Assembly (NCBI RefSeq): GCF_001942625.1
Contig: NZ_MLCL01000068.1
Span: 1 to 47,127, forward strand
DNA: 47,127 nucleotides
Direction: 5' to 3'
DNA from: Mycobacterium syngnathidarum
GTDB lineage: Bacteria; Actinomycetota; Actinomycetes; Mycobacteriales; Mycobacteriaceae
Shown here: one piece after another, positions 19,392 to 28,580 of the stretch
Position numbering within the stretch: the first letter of the stretch is position 1
Layout of the letters: every line of letters starts with the position of its first letter
Notes under the pieces: model-generated
Told to the model about the DNA's origin: nothing
Database searches by the model: none
Seen by the model: only the letters and a program-made list of their open reading frames with translations
Made by a program: the position numbers and the translations under genes

Positions 19392-20303
19392 TTACCAGCC
19401 GCGCTCGGCGAGCCGGTGCGGTGCGGCGATCTCCTCGACGTTGATGCCCACCATGGCCTCGCCCAGACCGCGCGACACCTTGGCCAACACATCGGGGTCG
19501 TCGTAGAACGTGGTGGCCTTGACGATCGCCGCCGCCCGCTGGGCCGGGTTGCCCGACTTGAAGATGCCCGAACCGACGAACACGCCCTCGGCACCGAGCT
19601 GCATCATCATCGCCGCGTCGGCCGGGGTGGCGATGCCACCCGCGGTGAACAGCGTGACCGGCAGCTTGCCGGCCCGAGCCACCTCGGCCACCAGCTCGTA
19701 GGGGGCCTGCAGTTCTTTGGCTGCCACATACAGCTCGTCGGAGCTCATCGAGGTGAGCCGGCGGATCTCCCCGCCGATCTTGCGCATGTGGGTGGTCGCG
19801 TTGGAGACATCACCGGTGCCGGCCTCACCCTTGGAACGGATCATCGCCGCACCCTCGGTGATCCGGCGCAGCGCCTCACCCAGATTGGTGGCCCCGCACA
19901 CGAACGGCACGGTGAAACGCCACTTGTCGATGTGGTTGGTGTAGTCGGCCGGGGTCAGCACCTCGGACTCGTCGATGTAATCCACACCGAGGCTCTGCAG
20001 GATCTGCGCCTCGACGAAATGCCCGATACGCGCCTTGGCCATCACCGGGATGGTGACCGCTTCGATGATGCCCTCGATCATGTCCGGGTCACTCATCCGC
20101 GACACCCCGCCCTGGGCCCGGATGTCAGCGGGGACCCGCTCCAGGGCCATCACGGCCACCGCACCCGCACCCTCGGCGATCTTCGCCTGCTCGGGCGTGA
20201 CCACGTCCATGATCACGCCGCCCTTGAGCATCTCAGCCATGCCGCGCTTCACGCGCGCGGTGCCGGTCTGGTTGCTGGAGCCGTTCTGCGCCGCGGTATC
20301 CAC
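19392..20303 (-). CDS. pdxS: PdxS, PLP synthase
   Basis: 303-residue TIM-barrel enzyme that builds PLP from ribose 5-phosphate, glyceraldehyde 3-phosphate and ammonia from PdxT. Near-identical blocks to mycobacterial Pdx[48 protein letters not shown] with a catalytic Lys, RSKGEAGTG and [15 protein letters not shown] start at the GTG at 20303, where GGAGGAG lies 6 nt upstream. The longer frame from TTG 20318 would put the ribosome site inside the gene. Confidence 0.94.
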   Translation of the reverse strand: MDTAAQNGSSNQTGTARVKRGMAEMLKGGVIMDVVTPEQAKIAEGAGAVAVMALERVPADIRAQGGVSRMSDPDMIEGIIEAVTIPVMAKARIGHFVEAQILQSLGVDYIDESEVLTPADYTNHIDKWRFTVPFVCGATNLGEALRRITEGAAMIRSKGEAGTGDVSNATTHMRKIGGEIRRLTSMSSDELYVAAKELQAPYELVAEVARAGKLPVTLFTAGGIATPADAAMMMQLGAEGVFVGSGIFKSGNPAQRAAAIVKATTFYDDPDVLAKVSRGLGEAMVGINVEEIAAPHRLAERGW

Positions 20304-20332
20304 TGCAATCTCCTCCAAATTCCTACTGATTC

Positions 20333-20338
20333 AGTCTA
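20333..20338 (-). promoter_or_regulatory. Predicted -10 of the pdxS operon
   Basis: TAGACT on the reverse strand, 29 bp before the pdxS GTG. It fits the mycobacterial SigA -10 pattern (TANNNT). No convincing -35 at standard spacing. Confidence 0.4.
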
Positions 20339-20368
20339 GTGGAGCCGCCAAATCCATAGAATCCGCAA

Positions 20369-21427
20369 TCAACGGATGGCTTGCAGCTCGCGAACCGCAG
20401 ATCCCCGCGGATTCGCCAGCGTCGCTGCCGGCTGTTCGGCCAGTTCGTTGGCCTGAGCCAGCAGCTCACCAAGTTGAAGCGGATACACGGCCTCCCCGCC
20501 GGCAACCAACTCGGCGATCATTGTCTCATCGCACCAACGGTGCCCGTGAATGTAGTGCCGTTCCAGGGTGGTGCGCCCCGTTGCCGACGGCTCGAACCGG
20601 GCGGTCCGGTGGATGAAGAAGAACTCCTCGCTACGGATCACCGAGGCGTTGAAGTCGATGACGGCGTCTCGCCGCCACACCGGGCCGACGAGGCTCTCGG
20701 GAGCCGCCCGCAACCCGGTCTCCTCGGCGAGCTCGCGGGCCGCGGCAGCCGCCAGATCCTCGCCGGGCTGGACGGCGCCCCCGACGGTGAACCACCACCG
20801 CGGCGCGGGCTTGTCCGGGTCGTCGATCGCGGGGTCACTGCCGCGCAGCAGCAACACCGCACCGTCTTCGTCGAGCAGCACCACGCGTGCCGAGGTACGC
20901 CGACTCACCGGGTTGACCTCGGCTTGCGAATCCGGCCGCTCGACGATCTCGAAATAGGTTGGCAGTGCAGCAGTCCCGCCGAGCCGCAGCACCCGCACCG
21001 CGCGGCGTTCCCGCAGTGCCAGGGTGTCGCGGACGGCGTCGTTGTGGAAGCGCCGGGCCAGCAGCACCCGAGCCTCGGCGTCGGCGAGTTCGGCGACCAG
21101 TGGGACGGGTAATCCGGCCGGATCGACCGCGGCCAACGCGGCCGACAGGTCGTTCTCGGCAGCTTCCCGCGCCGGACGCGGGGCTCGTTCGGCGGTGTCT
21201 GCCAGCGCCGCCAGCCGCTTACCCGCCGGCGCACCCGCATAGGCGTCGACCGCAACGGCGCGTGCCACGACAGCCCGGCGGGCCAGCGCACCATCGAGCG
21301 CCTGCCACGACAGGTCGTAGCGCACGTGGAGCCGGTCGAGTCGGTTGGCGGTCTGGTAAGCCCACCCGCCGACGAGCAGCAGAGCCACCAGTACGGCCAC
21401 CGTCGTGATCACCAACCAGGTCGGCAT
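20369..21427 (-). CDS. Membrane-anchored Nudix hydrolase
   Basis: 352 residues, orthologue by position of M. tuberculosis Rv2609c. An N-terminal membrane helix (about 5-25) is followed by a helical, Ala/Arg-rich region (about 30-150, LemA-like in look). The Nudix domain follows (about 180-330) with the complete box G-x5-E-x7-REL-AEE-TGL (GGAVQPGEDLAAAAARELAE then ETGL). Nudix enzymes cleave nucleoside diphosphates linked to other groups; the substrate is unknown. The start at 21427 is 2 bp after the pimA stop, so it is the last gene of the thrS-to-nudix run. Confidence 0.85.
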   Translation of the reverse strand: MPTWLVITTVAVLVALLLVGGWAYQTANRLDRLHVRYDLSWQALDGALARRAVVARAVAVDAYAGAPAGKRLAALADTAERAPRPAREAAENDLSAALAAVDPAGLPVPLVAELADAEARVLLARRFHNDAVRDTLALRERRAVRVLRLGGTAALPTYFEIVERPDSQAEVNPVSRRTSARVVLLDEDGAVLLLRGSDPAIDDPDKPAPRWWFTVGGAVQPGEDLAAAAARELAEETGLRAAPESLVGPVWRRDAVIDFNASVIRSEEFFFIHRTARFEPSATGRTTLERHYIHGHRWCDETMIAELVAGGEAVYPLQLGELLAQANELAEQPAATLANPRGSAVRELQAIR

Positions 21428-21429
21428 GT

Positions 21430-22554
21430 CTAGTCACCCACCTGAACTTTGACACCGGGGCTGGCCACGGTCTCGTACACCCGCATGATCTGACCGGCCA
21501 CCACAGACCAGTCGTAGCGGGCCACCCGCTCGGTCGCTTTGTCGATATACCGCGCGCGCAGCGCGTCGTCGTCGAGCACCTCGATCAGCGCATCGGCCAA
21601 CGCGTCGGCATCACCGACCGGGACCAGCCGACCGGCCTGTCCCTGGTCCAGAACGCGGCTGAACGCGTCGAGTTCACTGGCCACCACGGCAGTTCGGGCC
21701 GCCATCGCCTCGACCAGCACGATGCCGAAACTCTCACCGCCGAGGTTGGGGGCGCAGTAGACGTCGACACTGCGCATGGCCGCGGCCTTCGCGTCGTCGT
21801 CGACCTGCCCGAGAAACCGCAGGTGCCCGGAGAGTTCGCCGGCCTCCTCACGCAACGCGTCCTCGTCTCCGCGGCCCACGATCAGGATCTCGACGTCAGC
21901 GAACCGGCGCACCAGTTTGGGCAGCGCGCTCAGCAGGACCGGCATGCCCTTACGCGTTTCGTCGAACCGCCCGAGGAACAGCACAGAGCGGCCCGGCCGC
22001 GGATATCCTTCCAACCGAGGCGCATTCGCGAAGGACGGTACGTCGACCCCGTTGGGGATCTCGACCGCATCCGAGCCGAGCGCCTCCATCTGCCAGCGCC
22101 GGGCCAGGTCCGACACCGCGATGCGGCCAACGATCTTCTCGTGGTACGGGCGCAGGATCCCCTGGAACACGCTGAGCGTCAACGACTTTGTCGTCGAAGT
22201 GTGAAACGTCGCCACGATCGGGCCCTCGGCGGCCTGCAGCGCCAGCATGGACAGGCTCGGCGCGTTGGGCTCGTGCAGGTGCAGTACGTCGAAGTCACCC
22301 TCGGCGATCCACTTCTTCACCTTCCGATGCGTCGCAGGCCCGAACCGCAGGCGGGCAACCGAACCGTTGTAGGGAATCGGAACGGCCTTGCCGCCGGACA
22401 CCACGTAATCCGGCAGCTTCACGTGCGGCGACGACGGCGCCAGGACACTCACGTGATGCCCGCCGGCGCGCATCACCTCCGCCAGTTGCAGCACATGGGA
22501 TTGCACACCGCCCGGTACGTCGAACGAATAGGGGCAGACCATCCCGATACGCAT
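21430..22554 (-). CDS. pimA: PimA, phosphatidylinositol alpha-mannosyltransferase
   Basis: 374-residue GT-B glycosyltransferase (GT4) that adds the first mannose from GDP-mannose to phosphatidylinositol on the cytoplasmic membrane face. It is the entry step to PIMs, lipomannan and lipoarabinomannan. Signatures: MRIGMVCPYSFDVPGGVQ at the start, VLHLHEPNAPSLSMLAL, FLGRFDETRKG and the E-x7-E motif in GGESFGIVLVEAMAA. The ATG at 22554 is preceded by GACGGAG; the frame upstream to 22581 is junction sequence. It lies 34 bp after patA. Confidence 0.95.
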   Translation of the reverse strand: MRIGMVCPYSFDVPGGVQSHVLQLAEVMRAGGHHVSVLAPSSPHVKLPDYVVSGGKAVPIPYNGSVARLRFGPATHRKVKKWIAEGDFDVLHLHEPNAPSLSMLALQAAEGPIVATFHTSTTKSLTLSVFQGILRPYHEKIVGRIAVSDLARRWQMEALGSDAVEIPNGVDVPSFANAPRLEGYPRPGRSVLFLGRFDETRKGMPVLLSALPKLVRRFADVEILIVGRGDEDALREEAGELSGHLRFLGQVDDDAKAAAMRSVDVYCAPNLGGESFGIVLVEAMAARTAVVASELDAFSRVLDQGQAGRLVPVGDADALADALIEVLDDDALRARYIDKATERVARYDWSVVAGQIMRVYETVASPGVKVQVGD

Positions 22555-22564
22555 GGCTAGCTCC

Positions 22565-22590
22565 GTCGCCTCTTCGCGCAAACGCTCATC
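22565..22590. repeat. 26-bp junction repeat, copy 1 (patA/pimA)
   Basis: Matches 24715-24740 at 24 of 26 positions. On the reverse strand the shared core reads TTGCGCGAAGAG. It starts at the patA stop codon and fills most of the patA-pimA junction. Confidence 0.75.
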
Positions 22591-23500
22591 AGGTGGTACC
22601 CAGTCGCGCGCGACGTTCGTCTGACAGGTCGGCCGGCCACTGCGGCTGCAGCATGTGCCAGTCGGCCGGATGTGCGGCGATGTTCGCGGCGAACCGGTCG
22701 GCCAGTTGCTGGATCACCACCGCCACATCCCCCGACGAGGTGTCGAGGGCGTCGAAGATCTCGACGATGCAGTCGTCCCCGTCGTAGTGGACATGGGCAG
22801 GATGCAAAGGCGCACCGGTTTCGATCGCCAGCTTGGCCGGGCCCGCCGGCATCCGGGTGGGTTCGCCGAAAAAGTCGACCTCCACGCCGTTGCGGGTGAG
22901 GTCCCGGTCAGCCATCAGGCAGACGAACTTGTTGTCCCGCAACCGTTCCGCGAGCACCTCGAACGGCGGGCGCTCCCCGCCCGACAGCGGGAAGACCTCA
23001 AATCCCAGGCTCTCGCGGTAGTCGATGAAGCGGCGGTAGAGCGATTCGGGTTTGAGCCGTTCGGCCACGGTGGCGAAGGTTCCGTACTGCTGGGCCAGCC
23101 ACACCCCCGCCATGTCCCAGTTACCGCTGTGCGGCAACGCCAGCACGGCGCCGCGGCCGGCCTGGTGAGCAGCCCGCAGCTTGTCCGCGCCGACGAAAAC
23201 CTCGTCCAGGCGCTTGGCCACAGCGGTCAGATCCATCGACGGCAACCGGAACGCCTCCCGCCAGTACCGGGCGTATGAGGCCAGTGAAGCACGCATCAGG
23301 TCGTCCGGCACCTCAGCCGGGGACACCCCGGTCACCCGGGCCAGGTTCTTGCGCAGCTGCTGGGGCCCGCCACCACGGGAGGCATAGAAGGCACCTGCGT
23401 CGAACAGATTGCGCGCCACCACTTCCGGCATCGCACGCACCAGCTGCCAGCCTGCCGCAAAACCCAGATCGGTCACCTGCCCGGACAGCGGAATGTTCAC
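22589..23500 (-). CDS. patA: PatA, PIM acyltransferase
   Basis: 303 residues, matching the roughly 304 of M. smegmatis PatA. Transfers palmitate from palmitoyl-CoA to the 6-OH of the mannose added by PimA, on the cytoplasmic side of the membrane. The lysophospholipid acyltransferase HX4D motif is at His124-Asp129 (LPHSGNWDMAG); further blocks are FATVAERLKPESLYRRF and MPAGPAKLAIETGAPL. The GTG start at 23500 overlaps the pgsA stop (GTGA); a longer frame to 23830 is a shadow of pgsA. Confidence 0.93.
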   Translation of the reverse strand: MNIPLSGQVTDLGFAAGWQLVRAMPEVVARNLFDAGAFYASRGGGPQQLRKNLARVTGVSPAEVPDDLMRASLASYARYWREAFRLPSMDLTAVAKRLDEVFVGADKLRAAHQAGRGAVLALPHSGNWDMAGVWLAQQYGTFATVAERLKPESLYRRFIDYRESLGFEVFPLSGGERPPFEVLAERLRDNKFVCLMADRDLTRNGVEVDFFGEPTRMPAGPAKLAIETGAPLHPAHVHYDGDDCIVEIFDALDTSSGDVAVVIQQLADRFAANIAAHPADWHMLQPQWPADLSDERRARLGTT

Positions 23501-24144
23501 GACGCCCCCGGGGGTTGCAGCAGATCCATCGCACCCGGAGACCTGCGCACCGCGTGGATCCGCTGTGCCACCGTGACCACGCTGGCCACGGCCAGCAGCC
23601 AGGCGGCCCCGTGCAACAGCCACGGCGCGTGCAGGAACGGCACACCGGACAGCCCCGCCCCGACCAGCACGATCACCAGGCGCTCGGGCCGCTCGATGAT
23701 GCCGCCGTCGCCACGCAGCCCGCTGGCCTCGGCTCGGGCCTTGATGTAAGAGATCACCTGCGAGGTGACCAGGCAGATGAGAAGCGCCACCACGAGCGTC
23801 GGATCGTGCAGGCCGAACGCCGCCCACCACAGCAGGCCGGCGAATATGGCCCCGTCGGCGATCCGGTCACACGCCGCGTCGAGCACGGCCCCGAACCGGG
23901 TACCGCCGCCGCGTTCACGCGCCATCGCTCCGTCGAGCATGTCGGCGAGCACGAAGACGAACACCGCGAACGCGCCCCACCACAACTGACCGATCGGGAA
24001 CAACGTCAGCGCGGCAGTCACCGACCCGGCGGTTCCGACGATGGTGACGATGTCGGGACTCAGGCCCGCGCGCAGCGCAGCCTTGGCCACCGGCCGCGAC
24101 AACTTGGCGTAGGCCGCCCGACTCATCAGGAACAGGTTGCTCAT
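23497..24144 (-). CDS. pgsA: PgsA1, phosphatidylinositol phosphate synthase
   Basis: 215-residue membrane enzyme of the CDP-alcohol phosphatidyltransferase family. It joins CDP-diacylglycerol and myo-inositol 1-phosphate into phosphatidylinositol phosphate, the precursor of PI and PIMs. The family motif D-x2-DG-x2-AR-x8-G-x3-D-x3-D is complete: Asp68, Asp71, Gly72, Ala75, Arg76, Gly85, Asp89, Asp93. About five or six membrane helices. The ATG at 24144 overlaps the HIT-gene stop (ATGA). Confidence 0.94.
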   Translation of the reverse strand: MSNLFLMSRAAYAKLSRPVAKAALRAGLSPDIVTIVGTAGSVTAALTLFPIGQLWWGAFAVFVFVLADMLDGAMARERGGGTRFGAVLDAACDRIADGAIFAGLLWWAAFGLHDPTLVVALLICLVTSQVISYIKARAEASGLRGDGGIIERPERLVIVLVGAGLSGVPFLHAPWLLHGAAWLLAVASVVTVAQRIHAVRRSPGAMDLLQPPGAS

Positions 24145-24704
24145 GGCTGCCGAGCCCATTCCGCAGCCAGCAGCTCCCGGGTCTCACTCAGCAACTGCGG
24201 GATGACCTTGGCGCCACCGATGATCGTGATGAAGTTCGCGTCGCCGCCCCACCGCGGCACCACGTGCATGTGCAGGTGCTCGGCCAGTGATCCGCCGGCC
24301 GAGGTGCCCAGGTTCAAGCCGACGTTGAAGCCGTGCGGGCGCGAGACCGCCTTGATGACGCGAATCGCCTTCTGCGTGAATGCCATCAACTCGGCACTCT
24401 CGGCCTCGGTGAGGTCTTCCAGCTCGGACACCCGGCGATAGGGCACCACCATGAGATGACCCGGGTTGTACGGGTAAAGGTTGAGCACGGCGTACACGAG
24501 TTCACCGCGGGCCACCATGAGTCCGTCCTCGTCGGACATCTCGGGGATGTCGGTGAACGGTTGGGACGAACCGGCCGACCCCATCTTGGTGTCGCCCTTG
24601 ACTGCATCGACGATGTAACTCATGCGGTGCGGCGTCCACAGCCGCTGCAGGTGATCCGGCTCGCCCACCCCGTGGTCGATGATCGACCGCTCGTCCCCCG
24701 TCAC
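24141..24704 (-). CDS. HIT-family protein, probable Ap4A phosphorylase
   Basis: 187 residues from a GTG at 24704. Orthologue by position and sequence of M. tuberculosis Rv2613c, which has been characterised as a diadenosine tetraphosphate phosphorylase. HIT motif AEHLHMHVVPRWGGD near residue 140, and VLNLYPYNPGHLMVVPYRRVSELEDLT, RPHGFNVGLNLGTSAGGS. Its start is uncertain: the ATG overlapping the thrS stop is out of frame and closes after 12 codons, and an in-frame TTG at 24731 is also possible. The junction holds the 26-bp repeat. Confidence 0.88.
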   Translation of the reverse strand: MTGDERSIIDHGVGEPDHLQRLWTPHRMSYIVDAVKGDTKMGSAGSSQPFTDIPEMSDEDGLMVARGELVYAVLNLYPYNPGHLMVVPYRRVSELEDLTEAESAELMAFTQKAIRVIKAVSRPHGFNVGLNLGTSAGGSLAEHLHMHVVPRWGGDANFITIIGGAKVIPQLLSETRELLAAEWARQP

Positions 24705-24714
24705 CGCGCGACCT

Positions 24715-24740
24715 GTCGGCTCTTCGCGCAAGCGCTCATC
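24715..24740. repeat. 26-bp junction repeat, copy 2 (thrS/HIT)
   Basis: Second copy of the repeat at 22565-22590, with two mismatches. Same strand and same setting: it covers the thrS stop codon and runs into the junction with the next gene. Confidence 0.75.
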
Positions 24741-26787
24741 GCAAGCCCACCCGTACCAGGTCTGCCGTCGGCACCGCGTTGTTGCGTTCGGCGATCCACT
24801 CCACGATCGCATCCACGGCCTCGTCGCGTGGAACGCCGTTGATCTGCGTGCGGTCACCGAACCGGAAGCTGACCGCGCTCGCATCGATGTCTTTGTCACC
24901 GGCCAGCAGCATGAACGGCACCTTCTGATTGGTGTGGTTGACGATCTTCTTCGCCATCCGGTCGTCGCTGCCATCCACCTCGACCCGGACCCCGCGCGAC
25001 TTGAGCTGGGCGGCAACGTCATACAGGTAGTCAAGGTGCGCATCGGCGACCGGGATACCGACCACCTGCACCGGCGCCAGCCAAGCCGGGAACGCGCCCG
25101 CGTAATGCTCGGTGAGCACGCCGAAGAATCGTTCGATCGAGCCGAACAGGGCTCGGTGGATCAGGACGGGACGCCGGCGGCTGCCGTCGGCAGCGGTGTA
25201 CTCCAACTCGAAACGGTCGGGCATGTTGAAGTCCAACTGGATCGTCGACATCTGCCAGTTGCGGCCCAGCGCGTCCTTGACCTGAACCGAGATCTTGGGG
25301 CCGTAGAACGCCGCCCCGCCCGGATCCGGCACCAGCTCCAGTCCCGAGGCCTCGGCGACCGAGCGCAGGGTTTCGGTGGCCTCGTCCCACATCTCGTCGG
25401 AGCCCACATACTTGTCGGGATCCTTGGTGGACAACTCCAGGTAGTAGTCGTCCAGGCCGTAGTCCGAGAGCAGGTCGAGTACGAACTGCAGCAGCGAGGT
25501 GAGCTCGTCGCGCATCTGCTCACGCGTGGTGTAGATGTGTGCGTCGTCCTGGGTCATGCCGCGCACCCGGGTCAGGCCGTGCACCACACCGGACTTCTCG
25601 TAGCGGTACACCGAGCCGAATTCGAAGAGCCGCAACGGAAGTTCACGGTAGGAGCGGCCCCGCGCCCGGTAGATCAGGTGGTGCATGGGGCAGTTCATGG
25701 GCTTGAGGTAGTAGTCCTGCCCGGGCTTGCGCACCGTGCCGTCCTCGTTGTACTCCGCGTCGATGTGCATCGGCGGGTACATGCCGTCGGCGTACCACTC
25801 CAGGTGGCCCGAGGTGATGTAGAGGTGTTCCTTGGTGATGTGGGGGGTGTTGACGAACTCGTAGCCGGCCTCGGAGTGCTTGCGCCGCGAGTAGTCCTCC
25901 AGCTCCTTGCGGATGACACCGCCCTTGGGATGGAACACCGGCAGGCCGGAGCCGAGCTCGTCGGGGAAGCTGAACAGGTCCAGCTCGACACCGAGCTTGC
26001 GGTGGTCGCGACGCTGCGCCTCCTCGATGAGCTCGAGGTGGCGGTCAAGGGCCTCCTGCGACTCCCAGGCCGTGCCGTACACCCGCTGCAGACTGGCGTT
26101 GGTCTGGTCGCCGCGCCAATACGCAGCGCTGCTGCGGGTCAATTTGAACGCCGGGATGTACTTGGTGGTCGGGATGTGCGGACCGCGGCACAGATCGCCC
26201 CACACCCGCTCCTTGGTGCGGGCGTTGAGGTTGTCGTAGGCGGTCAGCTCGTCGCCGCCCACCTCCATCACATCCGGGTCACCCGACTTGTCGTCGACCA
26301 ACTCCAGCTTGTAGGGCTCGTTGGCCAGTTCCTCGCGGGCCTGGTCCTTGGAGTCGTAGACGCGCCGGGAGAACAGCTGACCGTCCTTGACGATCTTGGC
26401 CATCCGCTTTTCGAGCTTCTCCAGGTCCTCTGGCGTGAACGGCTCGGCGACGTCGAAGTCGTAGTAGAAGCCGTCGGTGATCGGCGGGCCGATGCCGAGT
26501 TTGGCCTGGGGAAACAGGTCTTGCACGGCCTGGGCCAGCACGTGGGCGCAGGAGTGCCGGATCACGCTGCGGCCGTCCTCGGTGTCGGCGGCCACCGGCG
26601 TCACCTCGACATCGGCGTCCGGGGTCCAGGACAGGTCGCGGAGGCGGCCCTCGCTGTCGCGCACCACCACGATCGCATCAGGGGCTCCGCGGCTGGGCAG
26701 GCCCGCCTCGCGCACCGCCGCGCCGGCGGTGGTCCCGGCCGCGACCCGGATCGGGGCAGCGGGGGCTGGGCTGGGGGCGGCGCTCAT
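24736..26787 (-). CDS. thrS: Threonyl-tRNA synthetase
   Basis: 683-residue class II aminoacyl-tRNA synthetase. N-terminal TGS-like domain (about 15-80), editing domain with [18 protein letters not shown] (the HxxxH pair) and GFYYDFD, catalytic core with [10 protein letters not shown] and the motif 2 region [16 protein letters not shown], and a C-terminal anticodon-binding domain (about 580-680; [16 protein letters not shown]). The ATG at 26787 has AGGAGA 8 nt upstream; a start at 26805 would put that site inside the gene. First gene of the thrS-HIT-pgsA-patA-pimA-nudix run. Confidence 0.95.
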   Translation of the reverse strand: MSAAPSPAPAAPIRVAAGTTAGAAVREAGLPSRGAPDAIVVVRDSEGRLRDLSWTPDADVEVTPVAADTEDGRSVIRHSCAHVLAQAVQDLFPQAKLGIGPPITDGFYYDFDVAEPFTPEDLEKLEKRMAKIVKDGQLFSRRVYDSKDQAREELANEPYKLELVDDKSGDPDVMEVGGDELTAYDNLNARTKERVWGDLCRGPHIPTTKYIPAFKLTRSSAAYWRGDQTNASLQRVYGTAWESQEALDRHLELIEEAQRRDHRKLGVELDLFSFPDELGSGLPVFHPKGGVIRKELEDYSRRKHSEAGYEFVNTPHITKEHLYITSGHLEWYADGMYPPMHIDAEYNEDGTVRKPGQDYYLKPMNCPMHHLIYRARGRSYRELPLRLFEFGSVYRYEKSGVVHGLTRVRGMTQDDAHIYTTREQMRDELTSLLQFVLDLLSDYGLDDYYLELSTKDPDKYVGSDEMWDEATETLRSVAEASGLELVPDPGGAAFYGPKISVQVKDALGRNWQMSTIQLDFNMPDRFELEYTAADGSRRRPVLIHRALFGSIERFFGVLTEHYAGAFPAWLAPVQVVGIPVADAHLDYLYDVAAQLKSRGVRVEVDGSDDRMAKKIVNHTNQKVPFMLLAGDKDIDASAVSFRFGDRTQINGVPRDEAVDAIVEWIAERNNAVPTADLVRVGLR

Positions 26788-26847
26788 CGGGGAGTCTCCT
26801 ACCATGCGTGGGCTAATGCGAACGCGACCATGCTATCGGTGGCCTGA

Positions 26848-27279
26848 TCAGGACCCGATCCCGATAGGGCTCTTGAGCCACTCCTGATCAAACCCGACCA
26901 GACCCGCCGCGAAGCCGATCACGCCGAACAGCCACAGCGTGCCGAGCACCACCAGTCCGGTGAAAGCCGCACTGACACCTTTGACCGCGATGTGCTGGCG
27001 GTCGAACCAGGCCATCACGGCGTCGTAGCGGGCCCGGACATAACGCAGCGCCCGCTTGGCGAAGTCGAATTCGCTGGCCAGGATCGCCAGCCCGAGGAAC
27101 ACGATGGCCCAGCCCGGGCCCGGATACGGGATCGCCACGATCCCGACCGCCAGCACGAGCGTGCCGACGACGCCGACCACGATGCGGTAGGTGAAATCGA
27201 CGGCCGGGCGCGAGCGCAACCCCTCCCGCCAGCTCGTCCAGCGCCGCTTCACCTCGGCGAGGTTGGCCGCCACACTCAT
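26848..27279 (-). CDS. PGPGW-motif membrane protein (TIGR02611-like)
   Basis: 143 residues with the hallmark IPYPGPGWAIVFLGLAILASEF. Two helices flank the motif (about 32-50 and 55-72) and a third segment is at about 105-128. Basic cytoplasmic N-terminus (VKRRWTSWREGLRSR). Function unknown; this actinobacterial family is often small and single-copy. The ATG overlaps the stop of the upstream thioesterase (ATGA). The long open frame running on to 28782 is an artefact of three genes read in one frame. Confidence 0.82.
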   Translation of the reverse strand: MSVAANLAEVKRRWTSWREGLRSRPAVDFTYRIVVGVVGTLVLAVGIVAIPYPGPGWAIVFLGLAILASEFDFAKRALRYVRARYDAVMAWFDRQHIAVKGVSAAFTGLVVLGTLWLFGVIGFAAGLVGFDQEWLKSPIGIGS

Positions 27280-27896
27280 GGCTGCCCCGGCTTGAGCCGC
27301 ACGAACAACGCCTCGGCCTCGGTGAGCACGTCGTCGCCGTCGAGCAGGCGTCCCTCGACGTAGATCTTGCGCCCCTCGATGCGGTTGATGCCGGCCTGCA
27401 CCTGCAGCTCTTTCTCGATCGGGGCGATCTGGCGGTAGTTGACGTGCAGATACGCCGTGCGCTGATACATGCTGCCGGTCAGTTTGGCCGCGGTGTAACC
27501 GAGCAGTGAATCGAACAGCAACGCCAGCGAACCGCCGTGTACCGCCCCGTTGCGACCGAGGTGAAACCGCCGGAAGCGGGCCGTCCCGGCGATCCGGTTG
27601 TCGGCGGTTTGCTCCAGATGCACCGGCACGTTGTTGACGTTGCCACGATTGGGCAGGTCCAGTCGCCGACCGGACGGTGAATTCCATTCGTCGGCTTCGT
27701 ACGGGGCCAGCAGCGCGGACACCTTCTCGATCAGGTCGGCCGCCTCGGTGATCACCTCGTCCGGGGCGTCGGCGCTGCGTGCGTGGTCCCCCAGGGTGCG
27801 TACCGCCTCGATGAAGCGTCCGTAATCGGGCCCGCCGCGATCGGTGGGCTCGGGCGGGTTGAATCCTCCGCCGGGGTGCGCTGTTTCTGTGGCCAC
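27276..27896 (-). CDS. PaaI-type hotdog thioesterase
   Basis: 206 residues. The C-terminal hotdog domain (about 85-200) holds the typical active-site stretch HLGRNGAVHGGSLALLFDSLLGY and the strand TAYLHVNYRQIAPIEKELQVQAGI. The N-terminal 80 residues are a helical extension (DEVITEAADLIEKVSALLAPYEADEW) seen in mycobacterial members. Likely hydrolyses an acyl- or aryl-CoA; substrate unknown. GTG start; diverges from the DUF1990 gene with 31 bp between starts. Confidence 0.83.
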   Translation of the reverse strand: MATETAHPGGGFNPPEPTDRGGPDYGRFIEAVRTLGDHARSADAPDEVITEAADLIEKVSALLAPYEADEWNSPSGRRLDLPNRGNVNNVPVHLEQTADNRIAGTARFRRFHLGRNGAVHGGSLALLFDSLLGYTAAKLTGSMYQRTAYLHVNYRQIAPIEKELQVQAGINRIEGRKIYVEGRLLDGDDVLTEAEALFVRLKPGQP

Positions 27897-27927
27897 GAAA
27901 CCACCGTATTAGTGCCATGGTGGTGAC

Positions 27928-28425
27928 GTGAAACTGCACGACCTGGCACGGCTGTCGTTGACCTATCCGGAGGTGGGCGCCACCGCGGGCGACCCGCCCG
28001 CCGGCTATCGCCACATCCGGGCCACGGAGGTGATCGGTACCGGCCGCGCACGCTTCGAGACGGCCGCCGATTCCGTGTTGCACTGGGGCATGCAACGCGG
28101 CGCCGGCCTGCGCGTACAAGCCACCACCGAGGCCGCCGGCGTGAGCACCGAGTTGCTGGTCCGCCTCGGTCCGGTGCCGGCGCCGTGCCGGGTGGTCTAC
28201 GTGCTCGACGAACCCGATCGGCGGGGCTTCGCCTACGGCACCCTGGCCGGGCATCCCGAGTCCGGCGAGGAGTTGTTCTCGGTCCGCTACGACCCGACGA
28301 CCGACGAGGTGCATGCCGAGGTGGTCGCATTCTCCCGGCCGGCCACCTGGTGGAGCCGGTTGGGCGGGCCGGTGACGCGGTTGCTGCAGCGGGTGGTGAC
28401 ACGCCGCTATCTGACCGGGATCTGA
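27928..28425 (+). CDS. DUF1990 family protein
   Basis: 165 residues, matching DUF1990 in length and layout: LTYPEVGATAGDPPAGYRHI at the N-terminus, RFETAADSVLHWGMQRGAGLRV, and VVYVLDEPDRRGFAYGTLAGHPESGEELF. Function unknown. GTG start at 27928 with GTGGTGA upstream; leaderless or near-leaderless expression is possible given the 31-bp gap to the divergent thioesterase. Confidence 0.8.
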   Translation: MKLHDLARLSLTYPEVGATAGDPPAGYRHIRATEVIGTGRARFETAADSVLHWGMQRGAGLRVQATTEAAGVSTELLVRLGPVPAPCRVVYVLDEPDRRGFAYGTLAGHPESGEELFSVRYDPTTDEVHAEVVAFSRPATWWSRLGGPVTRLLQRVVTRRYLTGI

Positions 28426-28580
28426 AACGACTGCCGCCACATCCGTGGTCGCACACGGGTTCCTGCCCCGCCGATACGCGCTTAATGCCTCGGCGGGCTG
28501 CCCACGTTCGCTAGGCTCGTTTTGCCTGGCGACGGCATACCGCTGTCCTCGGGTAACCGAAGTGAGGCGCTGCAGAGCTG

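Noticed and set aside
24679..26847. 722-residue open frame opposite thrS
   Set aside because: Shadow of thrS caused by codon bias; the protein is low in recognisable structure.
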